Of a stretch of DNA of 42,422 bases, positions 25,538-34,737 are shown piece by piece; the first letter of the stretch is position 1; every line of letters starts with the position of its first letter. The stretch lies in NCBI GenBank assembly GCA_026391715.1, contig JAPLDO010000230.1, positions 1 through 42,422 of the forward strand. Direction: 5' to 3'. This DNA is from Bacteroidota bacterium. GTDB lineage: Bacteria; Bacteroidota; Bacteroidia; Bacteroidales; FEN-979. The notes under the pieces are model-generated. The model did no database searches. It was not told the DNA's origin and was given only the letters and a program-made list of their open reading frames with translations. The translations under genes and the position numbers were made by a program.

Positions 25538-26155
25538 TTAAACAATGGCGGGGGAATTGTTAATAAGATTCGTTTCAGGGGCTTCACATCGGAATGAAAG
25601 GCGGTGATATGGAGTCAGACCAAATTTACGGATAGCTTCACGATGTTTTTTCACCGGATATCCCTTGTTTGTATGCCAGTCATACTCTGGAAATTCATGG
25701 TGTATTTGCTGCATATACTCATCCCTGTAGGTTTTTGCAAGAATGGATGCCGCCGCAATCGAAAGAAAAATTGAATCTCCCCGCACAATACATTTGTGAA
25801 CAATTCCGAATACCGGTTTAAAACGGTTTCCGTCAATAAGCAGAAGTTCAGGTATAACAGTGAGTTTTTGAATAGCGATATGCATGGCGAGAATTGAAGC
25901 ATTGAGAATGTTGATTTCATCAATTTTCGGAGCGTCAACTCTTGCAACCGCCCAGCTAATTGCATTTTCTTTAATTACAGGACGGAGGCTGTTGCGCTGT
26001 TTCGCTGTAAGTAGCTTGGAATCGGTAAGGGTTTCATGGCTGAAACTACGCGGAAGAATGACTGCTGCCGCAAAAACAGGACCTGCAAGGCAACCCCGTC
26101 CTGCTTCATCGCAACCTGCTTCGATAAGCATATCTGTAAGATGGCTTCGTAACAT
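25538..26155 (-). CDS. rnhB: Ribonuclease HII
   Basis: A 205-residue type 2 RNase H that removes RNA from RNA-DNA hybrids and single ribonucleotides from DNA. The N-terminal catalytic motif [17 protein letters not shown] supplies Asp16 and Glu17. Further signatures are [38 protein letters not shown] (the second and third acidic residues) and the [24 protein letters not shown] tail, all standard for RnhB. The length is typical, the start [14 protein letters not shown] is the longest one before the motif, and no domain is missing. The gene lies 16 bases downstream of a membrane-protein gene in a five-gene minus-strand run. Confidence 0.97.
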   Translation of the reverse strand: MLRSHLTDMLIEAGCDEAGRGCLAGPVFAAAVILPRSFSHETLTDSKLLTAKQRNSLRPVIKENAISWAVARVDAPKIDEINILNASILAMHIAIQKLTVIPELLLIDGNRFKPVFGIVHKCIVRGDSIFLSIAAASILAKTYRDEYMQQIHHEFPEYDWHTNKGYPVKKHREAIRKFGLTPYHRLSFRCEAPETNLINNSPAIV

Positions 26156-26171
26156 GGCAGTCAGATAATTT

Positions 26172-27167
26172 TCACCGGTAAACCAGGTTATGGATAAATA
26201 AATTATTCAACAGGACAGAAAAAAAATAGACAAGCAGAATCACTTCGGCTACCTTCGTTTTTTTTAAACCGGTGAGGGTTCGCGCAGTTACCATTGTTAA
26301 GGCAGGAATTGCAAGGGCAATATGATAAACAGCCATTGACCCTGAAAACAGGAAAGAGACGATAACAAAAAAAAGCGTCCAGAGGATAACATTGGATTTG
26401 GCTCTGATTTCTACAACTTTATCAGCGCCTTTCCGGTAGAATAAAAATCCCCAGAAAGCCACAATCAGCGTGTAACTTCCAAGTATATAAAAATCGGCGT
26501 TGAATGGATTTGGAAACAAAACAATCCGGCTGAAAAATTTTATATATGAATCAATAGCTTCAATGAATTCATTATGCCAGAATGCCCATACAGCCATATA
26601 AATCAAAGGCGTTGCCAGTCCAATAAAGGCAGCCATCCAGGCGCGCCAGTTTGCGGCGCTGCAAACCAGCAGGCTGATAATAACAAAGGCAAACCAGATT
26701 ATAAACGGAAGGTAAAAAAAACCGGCAATTGAAGTGAAAAGGCCTGCCACGAAAACCCTGTCAAGATGTTCGGGTTTGTTATAATATATCAGAATCTGGT
26801 AAAGGATGATAATCATAAACCCCACAGCAATATTAACCGGGGTTAGGGTGAGATTATCAGGCAGAAAACTCATCAGAACAAAGAATACCAAAGCGGCAAG
26901 CGAGGAGTTTTTTAAAACCAGTTCATGCCGACTGAACATGGAGGCAAGAAAATAGGTTTCGGTCAGAATCAGTATAAACCCCAGCAGCGTAGCAATAAAT
27001 GGATAACCATGGAGCCAGAAATAAACCAAATTGTAGAGGGGAACCGGACTGTCAGGCGCCGGCATCGCCGGCGGGGTGATGAAAGCGCTAATCCAAAGAA
27101 ACATGCCGGTTATAGCAATAATCAGATACTGGCTGAAAAAACTGGATTTAAAAAAGTTTATGAACAT
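26172..27167 (-). CDS. Multi-spanning membrane protein, DUF6427-like
   Basis: A 331-residue, very hydrophobic protein with about eight to ten predicted membrane helices, for example [17 protein letters not shown] near the N terminus, [48 protein letters not shown] and [16 protein letters not shown]. It resembles the uncharacterised Bacteroidota membrane proteins of the DUF6427 type from memory, often near purine or cell-wall genes. There are no catalytic or transport motifs that I can identify. Its start lies inside the end of purD (10-base overlap), so it is translationally coupled to purD, and rnhB follows after 16 bases. The cytoplasmic membrane location is firm; the function is unknown. 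Confidence 0.75.
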   Translation of the reverse strand: MFINFFKSSFFSQYLIIAITGMFLWISAFITPPAMPAPDSPVPLYNLVYFWLHGYPFIATLLGFILILTETYFLASMFSRHELVLKNSSLAALVFFVLMSFLPDNLTLTPVNIAVGFMIIILYQILIYYNKPEHLDRVFVAGLFTSIAGFFYLPFIIWFAFVIISLLVCSAANWRAWMAAFIGLATPLIYMAVWAFWHNEFIEAIDSYIKFFSRIVLFPNPFNADFYILGSYTLIVAFWGFLFYRKGADKVVEIRAKSNVILWTLFFVIVSFLFSGSMAVYHIALAIPALTMVTARTLTGLKKTKVAEVILLVYFFSVLLNNLFIHNLVYR

Positions 27168-28441
27168 AGATCGAAACCGATGTCGCGCCGGTAATGTTTT
27201 CCTTCATAAGTAATTTTTTCAGCATTTTTGTAGGATTTCTCAAGCGCTTCAGCCATTGTTGCCCCGAAGGAAGTAACCGCCATTACGCGTCCGCCATTGG
27301 TAATAACCTCGCCTGTTTCGCTATTTGCCGCTGTTCCTGCATGAAAGATCAGGCTTCCGGTTACAGACTTTTCTCCGGTGATCACTTTGAATTTTTCATA
27401 CGCATCGGGATAACCTTTTGATACAAGCATGACGGTTGCCGCGGTTCGTTTGTCAATTTGAATAATTTCCCGCTCAAGTTTTCGGGTTGCAACTGCATTG
27501 AACAACTGAAGCAGGTCGTTCTGCAAACGAGGAATTATGGATTCGGTTTCAGGGTCGCCAAGGCGGCAGTTATATTCAATAACGAAGGGATTTCCATTGA
27601 CATTCATCAATCCGAAAAAGATAAATCCAATATAATCTATTCCTTCGGTTATCAGACCTTTAATGGTAGGTTTGATAATCTGTTCCAGCGCTTTATCCAT
27701 AAAAGAATCATTAGCAAACGGAACCGGCGAAACTGATCCCATGCCGCCAGTATTTGCGCCTGTATCGCGTTCGCCGATTCTTTTGTAATCCTTGGCTTCG
27801 GGCAGTATTTTAAAGGATTTGCCATCGGTTATTACAAAAACCGACAGTTCAATGCCATGCAGGTATTCCTCGATAATTACCTTTTCGGAAGCGCTTCCAA
27901 ATCGGTTTTCCATAAGTATACTGGTGAATTCGGTAATGGCGTCTTCAAGCGAATCAGAGATAATCACTCCTTTTCCTGCGGCAAGTCCATCGGCTTTGAG
28001 AACATAAGGCGGCTTCAGAGTATGCAGAAATTCAATTCCGGCGGTGATTGTTGTTTTGTCGAAGGTCATGTACCGCGCTGTGGGGATTTCATACCGGCGC
28101 ATGAACTGTTTAGCAAAGTCTTTACTTCCTTCAAGTCGGGCGCCTTTTGCCGATGGACCGATTACCGGAACCCGGCAGATTTGAGGGTCGGCAAGAAAAA
28201 AGTCATAGATTCCATATACCAAAGGGTCTTCCGGTCCTACGATTACCATATTTATCTGATGTTCCAGAACGGCTTTTTTAATGGAAGGAAAATCAAGGAC
28301 AGAGATAGCGAGGTTGGTTCCGATCAAAGCAGTTCCGGCATTTCCAGGCGCTATAAACAGGCGGGAAAGCAGGCTGCTCTGTGAAATTTTCCATGCCAGC
28401 GCATGTTCCCTGCCTCCGGAACCCAACAATAGAATGTTCAT
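27158..28441 (-). CDS. purD: Phosphoribosylamine-glycine ligase
   Basis: A 427-residue ATP-grasp enzyme (GARS) that ligates glycine to phosphoribosylamine in the second step of purine synthesis. Diagnostic motifs run in order: MNILLLGSGGREHALAWK, FIAPGNAGT, NMVIVGPEDPLVYGI, VIGPSAKGARLEGSKDFAKQF, YVLKADGLAAGKGVII, IEEYLHGIELSVFV, NTGGMGSVSPVPF and the metal-binding VIEYNCRLGDPETE, all intact. The length is normal for PurD. It is cytoplasmic. It sits between a glycosyltransferase gene (6 bases upstream) and a membrane-protein gene (10-base overlap downstream); purine genes elsewhere are not seen in this window. The start ATG at 28441 is fixed by the N-terminal motif. Confidence 0.98.
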   Translation of the reverse strand: MNILLLGSGGREHALAWKISQSSLLSRLFIAPGNAGTALIGTNLAISVLDFPSIKKAVLEHQINMVIVGPEDPLVYGIYDFFLADPQICRVPVIGPSAKGARLEGSKDFAKQFMRRYEIPTARYMTFDKTTITAGIEFLHTLKPPYVLKADGLAAGKGVIISDSLEDAITEFTSILMENRFGSASEKVIIEEYLHGIELSVFVITDGKSFKILPEAKDYKRIGERDTGANTGGMGSVSPVPFANDSFMDKALEQIIKPTIKGLITEGIDYIGFIFFGLMNVNGNPFVIEYNCRLGDPETESIIPRLQNDLLQLFNAVATRKLEREIIQIDKRTAATVMLVSKGYPDAYEKFKVITGEKSVTGSLIFHAGTAANSETGEVITNGGRVMAVTSFGATMAEALEKSYKNAEKITYEGKHYRRDIGFDLCS

Positions 28442-28447
28442 AAATAA

Positions 28448-29575
28448 TCAGGCTTTATTTGCTTTTTCAATAGATTCCCACAAGCGGTCGGCGGTTTGCT
28501 GCCACGAAAACAGAGACTTGCGCCGACGACCGCGAATTATCAGGTCTTCGCGCAGACTTTCATATTGATAAGCTTTGTATAGGGCTTCGGCAATTGATTC
28601 AGGATCGAAAGGATTGACAAAAAGAGCGGCGTCGCCGGCAACTTCGGGCATTGAAGTAACATTGGAGGTTATCACAGGCACCTCAGCTCTGAATGCCTCG
28701 ATTATCGGGATTCCAAAACCTTCGAAATATGAAACATAAGTGAGCGCCAGCGCCGAACCCAGAACTCCTTTCAGTTCATCAATGTTGAGCCTGCCTGTAA
28801 ATATCACGTCGTCGGAAAAAACCATCCGGTTGTAAGCCGAGTCAATCTCAGTTGTCCACCACTTCCTGGCTCCCACTATCAGTAGTTTTACTTCCGATGG
28901 ATTTGATTTTTTAAAAAGATCAAATGCCCGAAACAGGTTGACAAGATTTTTTCGCGGGTGCAGCGAGCCAATAAACACAAAATAGGGGCGTCCCCCGGAA
29001 AATCTCGCTCTGATCTTTTCCCGGTTTACTTTCTTAATTGGTTGATAGGCGTCGTTTGCCCCATCATAAACAACATCAATTTTATCAGGCGAAACATGAT
29101 ATTGTTTGACAATATCGCTTTTTGAAAATTCGGAAACGGTAGCGATTCTTACTGCTTTTGCAGCATATTTCGGGAAATATCTCCGGTAATATCTTCTTGT
29201 CCAGTATGGAATATCCTGCGGATAATGCTCAAAATTAAGGTCATGGAAAACAGTTAAAGATTTAACCGGCGTTTTCAGGGATAAAAATCCGTCGGGGGAA
29301 AGAAAAAGATCAGGTTTGATTTTTTCGAACAATTTCGGAAGCGCCATCTCAAACCATGTAAAATATAGTATCGGATGCCTCGCCTGCGGGAATTGGATAA
29401 TGGGCGTTATATTATCGGAAAAGATAAACTGCGGGTCGTAGTCGCGATCAAAGATGAAATAAAAGCGATGCTCAGGATGCTGGTTAGTTATGAGTTTCAG
29501 CGATTCATAAGTAAACCAGCCAATACCTTCCAGCTTGTTGTTGATCAGCAACCGTGTGTTAACCGCAATGTTCAT
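28448..29575 (-). CDS. Family 4-type glycosyltransferase
   Basis: A 375-residue GT-B glycosyltransferase of the GT4 type. The N-terminal half holds MNIAVNTRLL, LEGIGWFTYESLKL and LTVFHDLNFEHYP, then RIATVSEFSKSDIVKQY. The C-terminal half carries the linker YFVFIGSLHPRKNLVNLF, VIFTGRLNIDEL, the EX7E-type loop YFEGFGIPIIEAF, VITSNVTSMPEVAGDAALFVNPFDPESIAEAL. It should transfer a sugar from a nucleotide donor to a surface-polysaccharide or glycan acceptor in the cytoplasm. It heads the five-gene minus-strand run (GT, purD, DUF6427, rnhB, DUF3352) and is divergent from the flippase gene, 87 bases apart. Donor and acceptor cannot be told from sequence. Confidence 0.92.
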   Translation of the reverse strand: MNIAVNTRLLINNKLEGIGWFTYESLKLITNQHPEHRFYFIFDRDYDPQFIFSDNITPIIQFPQARHPILYFTWFEMALPKLFEKIKPDLFLSPDGFLSLKTPVKSLTVFHDLNFEHYPQDIPYWTRRYYRRYFPKYAAKAVRIATVSEFSKSDIVKQYHVSPDKIDVVYDGANDAYQPIKKVNREKIRARFSGGRPYFVFIGSLHPRKNLVNLFRAFDLFKKSNPSEVKLLIVGARKWWTTEIDSAYNRMVFSDDVIFTGRLNIDELKGVLGSALALTYVSYFEGFGIPIIEAFRAEVPVITSNVTSMPEVAGDAALFVNPFDPESIAEALYKAYQYESLREDLIIRGRRRKSLFSWQQTADRLWESIEKANKA

Positions 29576-29662
29576 TAATTTTTTAACTTTGTAGCAAATA
29601 TCTGAATATTTTTTGAGTTAATAGTAAAAGATCCCAATCCCGGCCGACTTTACACCTATTTC

Positions 29663-31138
29663 ATGCAGCGGAAGTTCCTGACAAATCTGGGTTTACTTCT
29701 TTTCATAAATCTTCTCATAAAACCCGTTTGGATTTTTGGGATTGACCTTACCGTTCAGCGCAGTGTCGGGGTGACTGATTACGGTTTTTATTCTGTTATT
29801 CTGAATTTCTCCTTTCTGTTCAACATCCTTCTCGATCTGGGGATAACCAATTTTAACAACCGGAATATTGCCCAAAACAATCAATTGCTAAACAAGCATT
29901 TCGAGGGTTTACTTGTGCTAAAACTCATGCTCGCGGTTATTTATATTCTAATTATTTTTTCCGTTGCCCTGATTCTGAATTACAGCGCGGCTCAGTTTCG
30001 TTTGCTCGGATGGCTTGCTTTCAATCAGTTTCTGCTCTCTTTCATTTTATATCTGCGGTCCAATGTTTCAGGCTTTCTCATGTTTCGAACGGATAGCATG
30101 CTATCAGTTCTTGACAGGGTGATGATGATTTTGTTTTGCGGCGCATTGCTGTGGGGAGGGATTATTGATTCGCCATTTAGAATTGAGTGGTTTGTTTACA
30201 CGCAAACGTTGGCTTATTCCATCACGGCAATTATTGCTTTCATGATTGTCGTTAAAAAAGCGCGCTTCCGGAAATTAAACTGGAACTGGCCTTTTTTTCT
30301 GATGATCATGAAACAAAGCGCTCCGTTTGCCTTGCTGGTGTTGTTAATGACATTCTATAACCGGCTTGACCCTGTAATGATGGAGAGTTTATTGCCCGAC
30401 AAAACCGGTAATGAACAGGCAGGTATTTATGCGTCTGGATTCCGTTTACTCGACGCCGCCAATATGGTTGCCTATCTGTTTGCCGTTCTATTGGTTCCTA
30501 TATTCAGCAGAATGCTCAAAGAGAAACAACCGGTGGAGCAGATGCTGAAACTCTCCTTCACCTTAATCATCTCAATCGCTTCAATAGTATCAATCGGGTT
30601 GTTTTTTTACAGCAGGGAGGTAATTGATCTGCTATATGATTCACATATTGACGAGTCAACCTCCGTGTTCCGACTACTCATTCCCGGCTTTATCGCCGTT
30701 TCAACGGTCAATATCTTTGGCACTTTATTAACAGCCAATGGAAGTTTTAAACAGCTTAATATCATTGCTTTATTAGGATTGGTGATTAACTTTATCCTTA
30801 ATTTCATTCTTATTCCCCAATTTTTGGCAACAGGTTCGGCAATTGCCAGTCTGGTGACACAATTTACCATGGCAGTTCTTCAGGTGATTATAGTTCAGAA
30901 AATTTTCAGGTTTAAAGTGAATTTCAGATATCTTATTACCTTATTTGTTTTTATTGCAGGGGTAATCGTTTTCAACTATATTTCAAAAATGTTCCCCATT
31001 CATTGGTCATTTCTGCCGGCGTCATATTCCTGGCTTGGCAGCTTTACTCTTGTCCTGCTAATTTCCGTAATTTTTGCCTCAATCCTAAAACTATGGAGTT
31101 TCGGGTCGTTGCAAAAAATTCTTCGCCAGGACCGCTGA
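29663..31138 (+). CDS. Polysaccharide flippase, Wzx/MATE-like
   Basis: A 491-residue integral membrane protein with about 12-14 hydrophobic helices, of the oligosaccharide flippase (Wzx/RfbX-like, MOP superfamily) type. The N terminus MQRKFLTNLGLLLFINLLIKPVWIF is typical of Wzx. FNRLDP-like segment FYNRLDPVMMESLLPDK and repeated amphipathic helices such as NIFGTLLTANGSFKQLNIIALLGLVINFILNFILIPQF follow. It should move lipid-linked sugar repeats across the inner membrane. It leads a plus-strand group with two Wzz-like genes and an O-antigen ligase-like gene, so it very probably serves one polysaccharide pathway. The cargo cannot be read from sequence. The ATG at 29663 opens the first hydrophobic helix. 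Confidence 0.85.
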   Translation: MQRKFLTNLGLLLFINLLIKPVWIFGIDLTVQRSVGVTDYGFYSVILNFSFLFNILLDLGITNFNNRNIAQNNQLLNKHFEGLLVLKLMLAVIYILIIFSVALILNYSAAQFRLLGWLAFNQFLLSFILYLRSNVSGFLMFRTDSMLSVLDRVMMILFCGALLWGGIIDSPFRIEWFVYTQTLAYSITAIIAFMIVVKKARFRKLNWNWPFFLMIMKQSAPFALLVLLMTFYNRLDPVMMESLLPDKTGNEQAGIYASGFRLLDAANMVAYLFAVLLVPIFSRMLKEKQPVEQMLKLSFTLIISIASIVSIGLFFYSREVIDLLYDSHIDESTSVFRLLIPGFIAVSTVNIFGTLLTANGSFKQLNIIALLGLVINFILNFILIPQFLATGSAIASLVTQFTMAVLQVIIVQKIFRFKVNFRYLITLFVFIAGVIVFNYISKMFPIHWSFLPASYSWLGSFTLVLLISVIFASILKLWSFGSLQKILRQDR

Positions 31139-31187
31139 TTATTTAGGATTTCCGTCTGACTCCCACTTTATCATTCGGATAATTGCC

Positions 31188-31195
31188 TATCTTTG
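31188..31195 (+). promoter_or_regulatory. Putative -7 element before the first Wzz gene
   Basis: TATCTTTG is a perfect TAnnTTTG match 23 bases before the ATG at 31219. It overlaps an alternative TTG start at 31183, which argues that translation begins at 31219. A clear -33 element was not found. Confidence 0.5.
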
Positions 31196-31218
31196 GCAAC
31201 AATTTTGATTTTTCTCCT

Positions 31219-32265
31219 ATGACCAATGAAGTAAAAAACGGAGATGATTTCGATTCCTCAAACCTCGTGATCTTTCTTTACAAGTGGCGTAAACCCTTGT
31301 TAATTGTTATGCTGGGCGCTATCGTCGCCTCATGGTTCTTCTCCTCGCCCTGGTTCATTACGCCAAAATTCAAATCTACGGTAATTATGTTTCCTGCCAG
31401 CAGTAGTTCCATTTCCCAATCGCTGCTGAATGAACAATCAATAAAAGGTCAGGATATTACTGCATTTGGCGAGGATGATCAGGCAGAGCAACTACTGCAG
31501 ATTTTGCACTCCAATAAAATCCGCGACAGGGTTGTGAAACAATTTGACCTGATGCGGCATTATGATATTGACAGCGCTTCGGATATAAAGTATTCAATGC
31601 TTTTCAAAGAATACGACGACAACATCACCTTCCGTCGCACCGAATTCATGGCGGTTCAGATAACTGTTTTTGATAAAGACCCTCAACTTGCCGCCAATAT
31701 TGCCAATACCATTGCCTCATTGCTCGATTCAACCAAGAACGATATGATGAGGCAGCGTTCCGTTAAAGGTTATGAGGTTGTAAAAGCCGAATATGAAGCG
31801 ATGAAAGCGGATAAAGATAAAATAGTAGATTCGCTCGTAGTACTGGGAGGTTTGGGAGTTAATGACGTAGAGTACCAGTCGCAGGTGCTTAATCAGCAAT
31901 ATGCAATCTCCGTAATGAACGGAAATCGTACCGCCCAGGCAGCCTTGCAGAAAAAACTTGATGTGCTTGGAAAGTATGGCGGGATTTACATGGCTTTAAA
32001 AAACTCACTCGAATTTAAAACGGAACAACTCATTTTGCTTGAAACCAAATACAAGCAGGCAAAGGTTGATGCAGAGCAAAATCTACCTCAGAAATTTGTG
32101 GTCAGCGACGCCTATAAAGCTGAGAAAAAGTCATACCCAATACGTTGGCTGATCATTCTTGTTTCAACCGTTGCAGCGCTTTTCATGGCAATCATTTTTA
32201 TTATTGTTAATGAAAATATCTCTGCATACAATTCGCATAAGAAATTTTTGGTAGGACAATCATAA
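31219..32265 (+). CDS. Wzz-type chain-length determinant (copy 1)
   Basis: A 348-residue inner-membrane protein with Wzz layout: a short cytoplasmic N-terminus, a first membrane helix (PLLIVMLGAIVASWFF), a PKFKSTVIMFP motif right after it, a long periplasmic helical domain with coiled coil (about residues 100-290), a proline-containing region KKSYPIRWL, and a second membrane helix (IILVSTVAALFMAIIFIIV). Such proteins control polysaccharide chain length or export. No tyrosine-kinase domain follows the second helix. Start chosen at ATG 31219 because the longer frame from 31183 (TTG) would start within a promoter motif. The gene belongs to the flippase-Wzz-Wzz-ligase group. Confidence 0.85.
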   Translation: MTNEVKNGDDFDSSNLVIFLYKWRKPLLIVMLGAIVASWFFSSPWFITPKFKSTVIMFPASSSSISQSLLNEQSIKGQDITAFGEDDQAEQLLQILHSNKIRDRVVKQFDLMRHYDIDSASDIKYSMLFKEYDDNITFRRTEFMAVQITVFDKDPQLAANIANTIASLLDSTKNDMMRQRSVKGYEVVKAEYEAMKADKDKIVDSLVVLGGLGVNDVEYQSQVLNQQYAISVMNGNRTAQAALQKKLDVLGKYGGIYMALKNSLEFKTEQLILLETKYKQAKVDAEQNLPQKFVVSDAYKAEKKSYPIRWLIILVSTVAALFMAIIFIIVNENISAYNSHKKFLVGQS

Positions 32266-32282
32266 ATTACAATATCCTGATT

Positions 32283-33254
32283 ATGGACAATTTTTTCAAT
32301 AGTAAAAATATCATTGATATCATATTAAAATGGAAACTACAGCTTATTGTTGTTGTTGTCGCCGCTATTCTGCTTTCCACATTATTTTCAAGTCCGATAT
32401 TTATCACGCCTTTATATAAATCAAACTGCGTTCTTTATCCTTCCAATGTTTCGCCTTATTCTGATGAAAGTGAAACCGAGCAAAGTTTGCAAATTTTTCA
32501 GTCAAGAGACATCAGAGACAGCCTTGTGAAAAAATTCAACCTTGCCCGACACTGGGGAATAGACAGCGCGTATAAACATTTTGAAAGTTCGCTTGTTTGG
32601 GAATACAGTCAGCGCGTACATATTGGAAAAACCCCTTTTGAAGCGGTTGAAATTGAAGTTTTGGATCAGGATCCGATAATGGCGCGCGATCTGATTCTCG
32701 CTATGTTGGATGCTTACAACAAAAAGATTCGCTCAATGCATAAAACAAAGTTTGGGGAGGTTGTAAGCAATTACAATTTTATAATGGGGATTAAAAAAAA
32801 TTATCTCGACTCCCTCAAAAACAGAGCTGAGGAACTCGGAATTAACTTTGGACTTCTTGAATATCAGTCGCAAACAAGAGAAGTTATGCGCGCTTACCTG
32901 AGTACCGGTGGAGGTTCTGTGCGATCAGCCGAAGCTAAAGCATTAAAAAAGAACCTGGAAGAAAAAGGCGGTGAAATCCAGTTGCTGTCGGAGATGATGA
33001 AATCGGAGTCGGGAACTTTCAGCGCTATGAAACTTGATGCAGACCGTGCGCTACTTGATTATAACCGCAATTATACTTACGTGAATGTTCTTAGCAAACC
33101 CTTCGTCGCCGATAAAAAAAGTTATCCAATCCGATGGTTAATCGTGGTTTTCAGTACGATGGCATCCTTTTTTATGGCAATTCTGATAATCGGAATGATA
33201 GAACGTAGCCGATTCCGCAGTTACACAACAGGTAATGAAGGAGAAAATAGCTGA
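32283..33254 (+). CDS. Wzz-type chain-length determinant (copy 2)
   Basis: A 323-residue protein with the same architecture as its upstream neighbour, 17 bases away. The first helix (LQLIVVVVAAILLSTLFS) is followed by ITPLYKSNCVLYPS, then a periplasmic helical region with QSLQIFQSRDIRDSLVKKFNLARHWGIDSAY, which parallels the corresponding part of copy 1 (QLLQILHSNKIRDRVVKQFDLMRHYDIDSAS), and a second helix after KKSYPIRWL. The two therefore look like tandem duplicates that have diverged. It may form mixed assemblies with copy 1, which is inference. No kinase domain is present. Its last 20 bases overlap the start of the ligase gene, so translation is coupled. Confidence 0.85.
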   Translation: MDNFFNSKNIIDIILKWKLQLIVVVVAAILLSTLFSSPIFITPLYKSNCVLYPSNVSPYSDESETEQSLQIFQSRDIRDSLVKKFNLARHWGIDSAYKHFESSLVWEYSQRVHIGKTPFEAVEIEVLDQDPIMARDLILAMLDAYNKKIRSMHKTKFGEVVSNYNFIMGIKKNYLDSLKNRAEELGINFGLLEYQSQTREVMRAYLSTGGGSVRSAEAKALKKNLEEKGGEIQLLSEMMKSESGTFSAMKLDADRALLDYNRNYTYVNVLSKPFVADKKSYPIRWLIVVFSTMASFFMAILIIGMIERSRFRSYTTGNEGENS

Positions 33255-34701
33255 AATACAAAGTTACCTTACCGGTAGCAATCAAAGGATTTCAATCCTG
33301 TATGTACTCAGCGCCCTGTTTATCGGACTGAACTGCTATCTCATTGGCAGAGATACTTACTGGCTGCTGTTTTTACCAATATTTCTTGTGATTCTCTATT
33401 ATTATTTCTATTCCGTTGACAAGATTCTACTTCTCATCACTTTTCTTACGCCGCTTGCGATTAACGTTACCCAATTTGAGTTTAATGTTGGCGTTTCCAT
33501 TCCAACAGAACCCCTGATGTTGGGAGTTTTGCTTCTTTTCGTCATTAAACTGTTTTATACCAATAGTTTTGATAAGAAAATATGGACTCATCCCATGACT
33601 ATCGTTATCGGTCTGCAGTTGCTTTGGATGTTGATTACGAGTATAATGAGCGATATGCCGATGGTTTCTTTCAAACATTTACTCGCCAGGCTGTGGTTCG
33701 TTGTACCCTTTTATGTCCTTTGCATCCCGCTTTTCAGGAAAATATCAAATATCAATTTGTTTGTCTGGCTCTATACTATTCCACTTATCATCGTGATTGG
33801 TTATACAACTTATCATCACTCGTTATGGGGATTTAATGAGGAGGCAGGTCATTGGGTAATGGAACCATTTTATAATGACCATACAATTTATGGCGCAATC
33901 CTTGCCATTTTTATTCCCATTTTTGTTGGTTTTATCCTTAATAAAGAGGCAGGGAAAACCTCGCGGTTTTTCAGTGTGGTTGTATTGATTATTTTATTTG
34001 TCGCTCTGGCGCTTTCTTTCAGCAGAGCTGCCTGGCTGAGTCTGGCTTTTGCTATTGGCGTATTCTTTCTGGTTGTCTCCCGGATCAAATTCCGATGGAT
34101 ACTCTTTTCCACAATTCTGTTTGGACTTCTGTTTTATCTCTTTTCTTACGAAATACTTGATCGCCTAGAAAAGAACCGACAGGGACCATCAGCTAACTTT
34201 GTAGAACACATAAGGTCAATATTGAATATCTCCACCGACAATTCAAACCTCGAACGAATTAATCGCTGGCAGTCGGCATTACGTATGTTTAATGAAAGAC
34301 CATTCTTTGGTTACGGACCGGGGACATATCAGTTTGAGTATGCGCCATTTCAGCGGGCGCGGGAGAAAACGCTGATAAGCACAAACGCAGGCGATAAAGG
34401 AAATGCACACAGTGAATACATCGGACCGCTCGCTGAACAGGGATTTATTGGAATGATTCTGGTTTTGGCTGTTGTGGCTACCTTTATCTTAACAGCGCTG
34501 CGCGTTTATAAAAGGAGTAACCAGAGGCACATAAAAATTCTGAGTTTATCGTTAATGCTCGCCCTTCTGACCTATTTCATTCATGGAATCATGAATAACT
34601 TTCTCGACACCGACAAAGCCTCCGTACCGGTTTGGGGATTTATTGCGGCAATTGTAGCCCTTGACTTATATTCGGGAAACAAGGAAAAATCAGAACTCTG
34701 A
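33235..34701 (+). CDS. O-antigen ligase/polymerase family protein
   Basis: A 488-residue membrane protein with about 10-12 helices and the O-antigen ligase (WaaL/Wzy-like) fold. The conserved periplasmic loop is visible as RINRWQSALRMFNERPFFGYGPGTYQFEYAPF, followed by NAHSEYIGPLAEQGFIGM; the ERPFFGYGPG and AHSEY motifs are characteristic. It either polymerises repeats or joins the glycan to lipid A core or another carrier at the periplasmic face. It starts inside the end of the second Wzz gene (20-base overlap) and completes the flippase-Wzz-Wzz-ligase set. Whether it is polymerase or ligase cannot be decided without a second member elsewhere in the genome. Confidence 0.88.
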   Translation: MKEKIAEIQSYLTGSNQRISILYVLSALFIGLNCYLIGRDTYWLLFLPIFLVILYYYFYSVDKILLLITFLTPLAINVTQFEFNVGVSIPTEPLMLGVLLLFVIKLFYTNSFDKKIWTHPMTIVIGLQLLWMLITSIMSDMPMVSFKHLLARLWFVVPFYVLCIPLFRKISNINLFVWLYTIPLIIVIGYTTYHHSLWGFNEEAGHWVMEPFYNDHTIYGAILAIFIPIFVGFILNKEAGKTSRFFSVVVLIILFVALALSFSRAAWLSLAFAIGVFFLVVSRIKFRWILFSTILFGLLFYLFSYEILDRLEKNRQGPSANFVEHIRSILNISTDNSNLERINRWQSALRMFNERPFFGYGPGTYQFEYAPFQRAREKTLISTNAGDKGNAHSEYIGPLAEQGFIGMILVLAVVATFILTALRVYKRSNQRHIKILSLSLMLALLTYFIHGIMNNFLDTDKASVPVWGFIAAIVALDLYSGNKEKSEL

Positions 34702-34717
34702 AGTTTCACTTTCTATC

Positions 34718-34733
34718 TGCCTCGCTACCTCGC
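34718..34733. repeat. Two 8-bp units between convergent genes
   Basis: TGCCTCGC at 34718 and TACCTCGC at 34726 form a two-unit tandem just outside the stop of the second lpxD-like gene. It is short and could be chance, but it joins a pattern of short tandem repeats next to gene 3' ends in this window. Confidence 0.5.
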
Positions 34734-34737
34734 GATT

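Noticed and set aside
31183-31218. TTG start for the first Wzz gene
   Set aside because: It overlaps the perfect TATCTTTG promoter motif; ATG 31219 fits the family better.
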